DNA of 33,188 nt from DATFPQ01 sp035264765 (GTDB lineage: Bacteria > Actinomycetota > Actinomycetes > Actinomycetales > Angustibacteraceae): assembly GCA_035264765.1 (NCBI GenBank), contig DATFPQ010000080.1, positions 1 to 33,188 on the forward strand, given 5' to 3'. How positions within the stretch are numbered: position 1 is the stretch's first letter; every line of letters starts with the position of its first letter. Positions 29,437 to 33,188 of this stretch are shown piece by piece. The notes beneath the pieces were generated by a model that was not told the DNA's origin, made no database searches, and saw only the letters and a list, made by a program, of their open reading frames with translations. The position numbers and the translations under genes are program-made.

Positions 29437-30510
29437 GTGCGCATTGTCATCACCGGGGCCAGCGGCAACGTCGGGACCGCGCTGCTCCGGCAGCTGTCGC
29501 CCAGCCCGGACCACCAGCTGGTGGGCGTGGCCCGGCGTCCACCTGGCGCCACGCCGCCCTACGACCGCGTCGAGTGGGTGGCGGCCGACCTCGCCGAGCC
29601 TGACGTCAGGAGCCCCCTCGAATCGGCCATGCGGGGTGCGGACGCGGTCGTGCACCTGGCCTGGGGCTTCCAGCCCTCGCACGACATGGACTACCTCGGC
29701 CGGCTGGGCGTCGGTGGGACGGCTGCCGTCATCACGGCCGCGGACGCCGCGGGCGTGCAGCACCTCGTCCACATGTCCTCGGTCGGCGCCTACGCAAAGC
29801 GCGCGGACCTGCGACCGGTCGACGAGTCCTGGCCGGCGACGGGCGTCCCGACGTCCCCGTACAGCCGGCACAAGGCCGCGGCGGAGAGCCTGCTCGACGC
29901 CTACCAGGCGGAGCACCCGGACGGCGGCATGACCGTGACCCGGCTGCGTCCCGGCTTGATCGGCCAGCGCATGGCCGGCAGCGAGCTGCTCCGATACGGC
30001 GTGCCCGCGTACGTGCCTGGCTCGCTGCTCCGGCTGCTGCCTGTCTTCCCGGTGGACCGCTCGCTGGTGGTGCCGATGGTCCACGCGGACGACGTCGCGG
30101 CGGCCATCGTCCGGGTGCTGGAGCTCCGGGCCGCCGGTGCGTTCAACCTCGCCGCGGAGCCTCCCGTCACCCGCGACGACCTCGCGACGGCGTTCGGCGC
30201 CCGGCCGGTGCACCTGCCGGCGCCCGTGCTCCGACTGCTCGCGTCGGCCGCCTGGCACGCCCGGCTGCAGCCGGTCGACCCTGGCTGGGTCGACCTGGGA
30301 TTCTCCGTGCCGCTGCTCGACAGCGGCCGCGCCCGGGCCGAGCTGGGTTGGACGCCGACCAAGGACTCGCACACCATCGTCGCGGAGGTGGTCGCCGGGA
30401 TGACCGAGGCGGACGCCGGGGAGAGCCCGCCGCTGCGACGCCGCACCGTGCTCGGGGAGCTGGCTCGGTCCGTTCGGCAGGGACCGCCCAGCCACCGCCG
30501 CCTGCCTTGA
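29437..30510 (+). CDS. NAD-dependent epimerase/dehydratase-family protein
   Basis: 357-aa extended SDR. Rossmann loop VITGASGNVGTALL (about 4-17), DAVVHLAW (about 69-76), SSVGAYAKR and the catalytic SRHK form YSRHKAAAE with Tyr142/Lys146. The C-terminal third (RPVHLPAPVLRLLASAAW) is diverged and probably shapes the substrate site. GTG at 29437 is the first in-frame start; no good ribosome site or -10 is obvious. Followed 11 bases later by a Rieske gene with a strong ribosome site, so the two probably form an operon. Substrate (sugar nucleotide, flavonoid-like or other) not predictable. Confidence 0.88.
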   Translation: MRIVITGASGNVGTALLRQLSPSPDHQLVGVARRPPGATPPYDRVEWVAADLAEPDVRSPLESAMRGADAVVHLAWGFQPSHDMDYLGRLGVGGTAAVITAADAAGVQHLVHMSSVGAYAKRADLRPVDESWPATGVPTSPYSRHKAAAESLLDAYQAEHPDGGMTVTRLRPGLIGQRMAGSELLRYGVPAYVPGSLLRLLPVFPVDRSLVVPMVHADDVAAAIVRVLELRAAGAFNLAAEPPVTRDDLATAFGARPVHLPAPVLRLLASAAWHARLQPVDPGWVDLGFSVPLLDSGRARAELGWTPTKDSHTIVAEVVAGMTEADAGESPPLRRRTVLGELARSVRQGPPSHRRLP

Positions 30511-30521
30511 GGAGAAGCCCT

Positions 30522-30893
30522 GTGTCGCAGGACCCGTCGACGTCGACACCGTCCATGCCCGAGTCCGACCTGGTCGAGGGACGCGTGCGCCGGCTCGGCG
30601 ACTGGGCGGTGGGACGCAGCCGCGGCGCCGACTTCGCGGTGTCCCGGCGCTGCCGCCACCAGCTCGCCGACCTGAGCGAGGGCTCGGTCGACGCCGAGGG
30701 CTGCCTGGTCTGCCCGTGGCACCAGAGCCGGTACGACGTCCGGACCGGCGCCATGGTGGCGGGACCGCGCGGCTTCCTCGGCTACCACGGGCCGACGCCG
30801 GGGTACACGCAGCTGGTGCTCACTTACGGCCGTTGGCTGCGGCTTCGGGTGGGCCGCGTGGTGCGGGCGGCTGGGCGGGTCAGGGTGGAGTGA
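30522..30893 (+). CDS. Rieske [2Fe-2S] domain protein
   Basis: 123 aa. Complete Rieske boxes: Cys44-x-His46 (RRCRHQLADL) and Cys64-x2-His67 (CPWHQSRYDVRTG), then GPRGFLGYHG. There is no oxygenase catalytic domain and no membrane anchor. It differs from the SUF-operon Rieske protein by a basic tail and a longer lead. GTG at 30522 is chosen for GAGGAGAAG immediately upstream. The operon with the epimerase suggests an electron-transfer partner for an enzyme encoded elsewhere, or for the SDR; that is inference. Confidence 0.9.
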   Translation: MSQDPSTSTPSMPESDLVEGRVRRLGDWAVGRSRGADFAVSRRCRHQLADLSEGSVDAEGCLVCPWHQSRYDVRTGAMVAGPRGFLGYHGPTPGYTQLVLTYGRWLRLRVGRVVRAAGRVRVE

Positions 30894-30913
30894 CGCCGCC
30901 GGTTGAAGCAGCA

Positions 30914-30958
30914 TCGGCCGGGCCGACGGACAACGGTTGTGGGGCGCGCGTCGCGCGC
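30914..30958. terminator. Three short palindromes between convergent genes
   Basis: TCGGCC-g-GGCCGA (30914-30926), ACAAC-g-GTTGT (30930-30940) and GCGCGC-gtc-GCGCGC (30944-30958), in an 81-base gap. Likely transcription stop region for both strands. Confidence 0.4.
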
Positions 30959-30974
30959 GGTGTAGGCGAGCCGG

Positions 30975-31682
30975 TCAGCGTGCGGGCTCGACCGGTGAGG
31001 CGTCCCCGGCGGCGTGCCGCTGCCGGCGCGACCGGGCGTAGGCGGGCTCGCGCAGGCGTGCCAGCGCGGCCGGAACGCCAAGTCCCGGTAGCGGGTTGAG
31101 CACCGGATCGAGGTCCAGGGCTGGGTCGTCCGCGGCCGCTCCCACGGCGCCGTCCAGAACCAGCTCGGCGAACGGTTGCCACGGGGCACGCGGCGCTGCC
31201 CACGCCAGCCGGAGCGCTTCACCGCCATCGCGTGAGTCCGGCGGCAAGGCGGCCAGCATCAGCGGACCCACCGCGCTGCTGTAGGGCACCAGGCACGTGT
31301 ACGCCGACCGCAGCGGGTCGCGGCGGGGGAGCAGCAGGTGCCGCGCCAAGGGTCGGCTGCCCGCCGTCGAGAGCAGCAGGTCGCCGCGCCGGCCGCCGTG
31401 CAGCGGCACGGCGATGGCCAGGCCGAGCACGTCGGGCAGCGGAGCGGGCAGCCCGGCGGCGCGCGACAGCCGGACGCTGACCCGCGCGTCCTCGGTCTCG
31501 TCCAGCCACGCGATGCCGGTCGGAGGGTGCGGCAGGCGGCGCAGCGTCGCCGGGACCACTGCGCCGCGCGGGTGCAGGGCCCGCGCCCGCCGTACCGCCG
31601 CCACCGTCCCGAACACGTTGCCGAGCGCGCTGCCCACGCTCCGTATGCCACGGTCGACGGCGTCGTCACGGGTGCTGATCAT
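30975..31682 (-). CDS. Conserved actinomycete protein of unknown function
   Basis: 235 aa, no signal peptide or membrane helix. HPRGAVVPATLRR (about 38-50), TGIAWLDE, VSVRLSRAAGLPAPLPDVLG (about 69-88), LAIAVPLHGGRRGDLLLST and LDPVLNPLPGLGVP form a pattern I recall from actinomycete proteins of this length. The order R-L-S ... P-D-x2-G-x-A ... D-L-L vaguely resembles the catalase core (R-F-S ... D-x-R-G-x-A ... D-L), but the haem ligands are not seen. ATG at 31682 (MISTRDDAVDRG) is supported by the conserved start; longer frames are not. A 10-bp hairpin lies 24 bases upstream. Confidence 0.8.
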   Translation of the reverse strand: MISTRDDAVDRGIRSVGSALGNVFGTVAAVRRARALHPRGAVVPATLRRLPHPPTGIAWLDETEDARVSVRLSRAAGLPAPLPDVLGLAIAVPLHGGRRGDLLLSTAGSRPLARHLLLPRRDPLRSAYTCLVPYSSAVGPLMLAALPPDSRDGGEALRLAWAAPRAPWQPFAELVLDGAVGAAADDPALDLDPVLNPLPGLGVPAALARLREPAYARSRRQRHAAGDASPVEPAR

Positions 31683-31945
31683 GACCCGACCCTGCCGCAG
31701 CTCTGCCCGGACGGCGAGCCGGCCCGCCGTCCGGCGCGTTCCGTGGTCGCCCCGGCTCGACAGCGGGACACGCCGCACCTGGTTGCGACGGTGGGTGCGA
31801 AACCAGGGTCGTGGGCGCAGCCGGATCGCCGCATCGCCACTCTCAGCCACGCGCCTGGCCGGTCGACAACCGTGCGGCGGTCGGCAGCATGCCGGGCGAG
31901 CATGACCTACGGGCCTGCCTTCGTGCACTCGAGGGTCCGCGTGGC
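31683..31945. other. Divergent intergenic region with a strong hairpin
   Basis: About 260 bases between the minus-strand 235-aa gene and the promoter of the 78-aa gene. It holds a perfect 10-bp inverted repeat (arms CCGGACGGCG at 31707-31716 and CGCCGTCCGG at 31725-31734). Nothing else in it is supported as a gene. Confidence 0.5.
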
Positions 31946-31951
31946 TACGGT
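31946..31951 (+). promoter_or_regulatory. -10 hexamer of the 78-aa/DUF2335/SixA operon (leaderless)
   Basis: TACGGT, six bases before the ATG at 31958. It is the only promoter candidate ahead of the three overlapping genes. Confidence 0.5.
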
Positions 31952-31957
31952 TCAGGC

Positions 31958-32194
31958 ATGAGCGCTGTCCCGGGACGCCGGAGGCCGACGTCGGCCGAGC
32001 CGCGGCCCGTCGCGCTGGAGCTGCCCAGCGCCCGATACGGGATCGCGTCGGTCGTGGCGATCGCCGGGACCGGCCGGCTGCGCCGGATGGTCCGCATCTT
32101 GTCCGGCCCGCAGCTGGTGCCGCGCGACCCGTACGGGTACGTGGCCGGGCTCGAGGCCGGCCGGGCCTCCCTCCACCGGGACGGCGCCCTGTGA
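31958..32194 (+). CDS. Small basic protein, function unknown
   Basis: 78 aa. Basic lead MSAVPGRRRPTS, then VALELPSARYGIASVVAIAG, RRMVRILSGPQLVPRDPYGYVAGLEAGRASLH. No family recognised; no membrane helix of full length. Kept as a gene because it has a leaderless promoter at exact spacing, normal third-position G/C, and a GTGA overlap with the next gene. Confidence 0.65.
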   Translation: MSAVPGRRRPTSAEPRPVALELPSARYGIASVVAIAGTGRLRRMVRILSGPQLVPRDPYGYVAGLEAGRASLHRDGAL

Positions 32195-32571
32195 GCCCCT
32201 CGCCGGATCCCTCGCTCGTCGACGGCGCCGAGTCCTCGGACGACCGCCCTGCGGTCGTCGCCGGCGAGCTGCCGTCGGCAGAGACGATCGAGGCGTACGA
32301 GAACGTGCTGCCCGGCGCTGCCGACCGGATCCTGGCCATGCTCGAGCACCAGGCCGAGCACCGGATGACCATGGAACGGACGGTGGTCCAGGCGGCGGCC
32401 CGCACCGAGCGACTGGGTCAGCTGCTCGGCCTGGGTCTGGTGCTCACGGTGTTCCTGATCGCGACGCGGCTGATCACCAACGACCACGAGATCCCCGGCA
32501 CGCTGCTGGCCATCACCGACCTGGGGCTGCTGGTGGCGGTGTTCCTCGGCCGCGACCGGGCGGGTGGCTGA
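32191..32571 (+). CDS. DUF2335-family membrane protein
   Basis: 126 aa. The family signature is visible as SAETIEAYENVLPGAADRI, followed by LEHQAEHRMTMER (about 50-62). Two helices end the protein (LGLGLVLTVFLIATRLI and TLLAITDLGLLVAVFL). The N-terminal 25 residues are acidic and disordered-looking. GTG at 32191 overlaps the stop of the 78-aa gene. DUF2335 proteins are small membrane proteins of unknown role. Confidence 0.88.
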   Translation: MSPSPDPSLVDGAESSDDRPAVVAGELPSAETIEAYENVLPGAADRILAMLEHQAEHRMTMERTVVQAAARTERLGQLLGLGLVLTVFLIATRLITNDHEIPGTLLAITDLGLLVAVFLGRDRAGG

Positions 32572-32578
32572 GGACGCC

Positions 32579-33103
32579 GTGGCCAATGCGACGACCAGGC
32601 ACCTCGCCATCGTGCGGCACGCCAAGGCGCGGGCTGCAGACCCGGGCCAGCTCGACCATGCCCGGCCCCTGACCAATCGAGGACACCGGGACGCGCGCCA
32701 GCTCGGGAGCTGGCTCGCCGGCCAGCTCGGCCAGGTCGACCGCGTTCTGACGTCGAGCGCCGTGCGGGCGGTGCAGACCTGGGAGGCGGCCGCGGAGGCG
32801 ATGCCGGAGCAGCCGCCGGTCGACGTCCTGCTGCAGCTGTACCAGAGCTCCCCCGGCACTGTGCTGCGGGAGATTCGCCAGGTCGACGACCGGGCGCGCC
32901 GGCTGGTCGTCGTGGGCCATGAGCCGATCCAGTCGGCCCTCGTGCTCGCCCTGGCCGGCGACGACAGCGACCGGGACGCGCTGCAGGAGCTGCAGGAGGG
33001 CTACCGCACCGGTGCCGTAGCCCTGCTCGAGCTTGACGGGCGGTGGGCCGACCTTCGGCCGCAGGAGGCTCGGCTGGTCGCCTTCGCGGTGCCCCGCGCC
33101 TGA
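32579..33103 (+). CDS. sixA: SixA-like phosphohistidine phosphatase
   Basis: 174-aa histidine-phosphatase-superfamily protein. Active-site RHAKA (Arg13, His14), substrate-side LTSSAVRAVQTWEA (about 58-71) and the second histidine in VVVGHEPIQ (about 112-120). E. coli SixA acts on phosphohistidine proteins such as those of the nitrogen PTS; substrate here unknown. The GTG at 32579 has GAGGA four bases upstream and gives the usual short lead MANATTRHLAIVRH; a GTG at 32564 overlaps the DUF2335 stop and is the alternative. Confidence 0.9.
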   Translation: MANATTRHLAIVRHAKARAADPGQLDHARPLTNRGHRDARQLGSWLAGQLGQVDRVLTSSAVRAVQTWEAAAEAMPEQPPVDVLLQLYQSSPGTVLREIRQVDDRARRLVVVGHEPIQSALVLALAGDDSDRDALQELQEGYRTGAVALLELDGRWADLRPQEARLVAFAVPRA

Positions 33104-33137
33104 CGCCGGTCCGCACGCGGGTCTCCGTCACCCGGGG

Positions 33138-33188
33138 TCAGTCGGCGACGAGCAGGCCGTCCGCGGCGTCCGCCTCCTCGACCTCCTC
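33138..33188 (-). CDS. Possible C-terminal end of a minus-strand gene (partial)
   Basis: The last 51 bases read on the minus strand as EEVEEADAADGLLVAD and a TGA, with codon third positions nearly all G/C. Acidic tail of an unidentified protein, cut by the window edge and convergent with sixA. Too short to identify. Confidence 0.4.
   Translation of the reverse strand, partial: EEVEEADAADGLLVAD

Noticed and set aside
28753..30549. 598-aa minus-strand frame opposite fabI and the epimerase
   Set aside because: Shadow frame; both plus-strand genes have intact catalytic motifs.
1..33188. tRNA genes, CRISPR arrays, insertion sequences, toxin-antitoxin or phage genes
   Set aside because: Looked for on both strands; no cloverleaf-type sequence, regularly spaced repeats, transposase or integrase motifs were found.

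Overview
The window is chromosomal, very GC-rich DNA with strong third-position G/C bias, frequent GTG starts and stop/start overlaps of the ATGA or GTGA type. The gene content (SUF operon with SufU and SufT, acVLRF1, DUF3099, an InhA-type FabI, TldD/TldE, DUF2335) points to an actinomycete. I cannot name a genus. From memory, the order SUF genes ... crotonase / ABC-F / small HTH protein ... fabG-fabI parallels the Mycobacterium tuberculosis Rv1461-Rv1484 interval. No tRNA, rRNA, CRISPR array, transposase, integrase or phage gene is seen, and no stretch above 300 bases lacks a gene.

Layout. (1) 1-5341: SUF iron-sulfur assembly operon sufB(partial)-sufD-Rieske ferredoxin-sufC-sufS-sufU-sufT, tightly packed, running directly into an acVLRF1 ribosome-rescue gene (to 6009). 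(2) 6162-10385, minus strand: a five-gene operon bioY / short acyl-CoA ligase / thiolase / bioM / bioN. It is a complete biotin-type ECF transporter with two acyl-CoA enzymes between its subunits. (3) 10471-16725: a zinc metallopeptidase divergent from an ABC-F ribosome-associated ATPase whose transcript seems to begin with a six-codon leader ORF, then a 69-aa HTH protein, a crotonase-fold protein lacking one catalytic acid, an ABC exporter and a DinB/DUF664 protein. (4) 16876-20589: an unusual SDR with SURF1, divergent from moaA, then a small Cys/His protein and DUF3099. (5) 20646-27642, all minus strand: tldE-tldD, a quinone oxidoreductase, then a more accessory-looking run (TM2 protein, alpha/beta hydrolase, PLDc_N/SHOCT protein, RibD-like reductase). 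(6) 27837-33103: fabG-fabI of the type II fatty-acid synthase, an epimerase-Rieske pair, a minus-strand conserved protein, and a 78-aa protein / DUF2335 / SixA operon. The last 51 bases may be the tail of a minus-strand gene.

Regulation visible in the sequence. Ten start codons (ATG or GTG) lie 6-7 bases after a TANNNT hexamer, the arrangement of leaderless transcripts. Several gene junctions carry palindromes: a perfect 12-bp inverted repeat at 6058-6101, a set of alternating GAGCAACG-type repeats at 19802-19897, and a dyad overlapping the fabG promoter spacer. The observations I would follow first are the BioY-ligase-thiolase operon, the ABC-F leader ORF, the two intergenic palindromes, and the two enzymes with altered catalytic residues.
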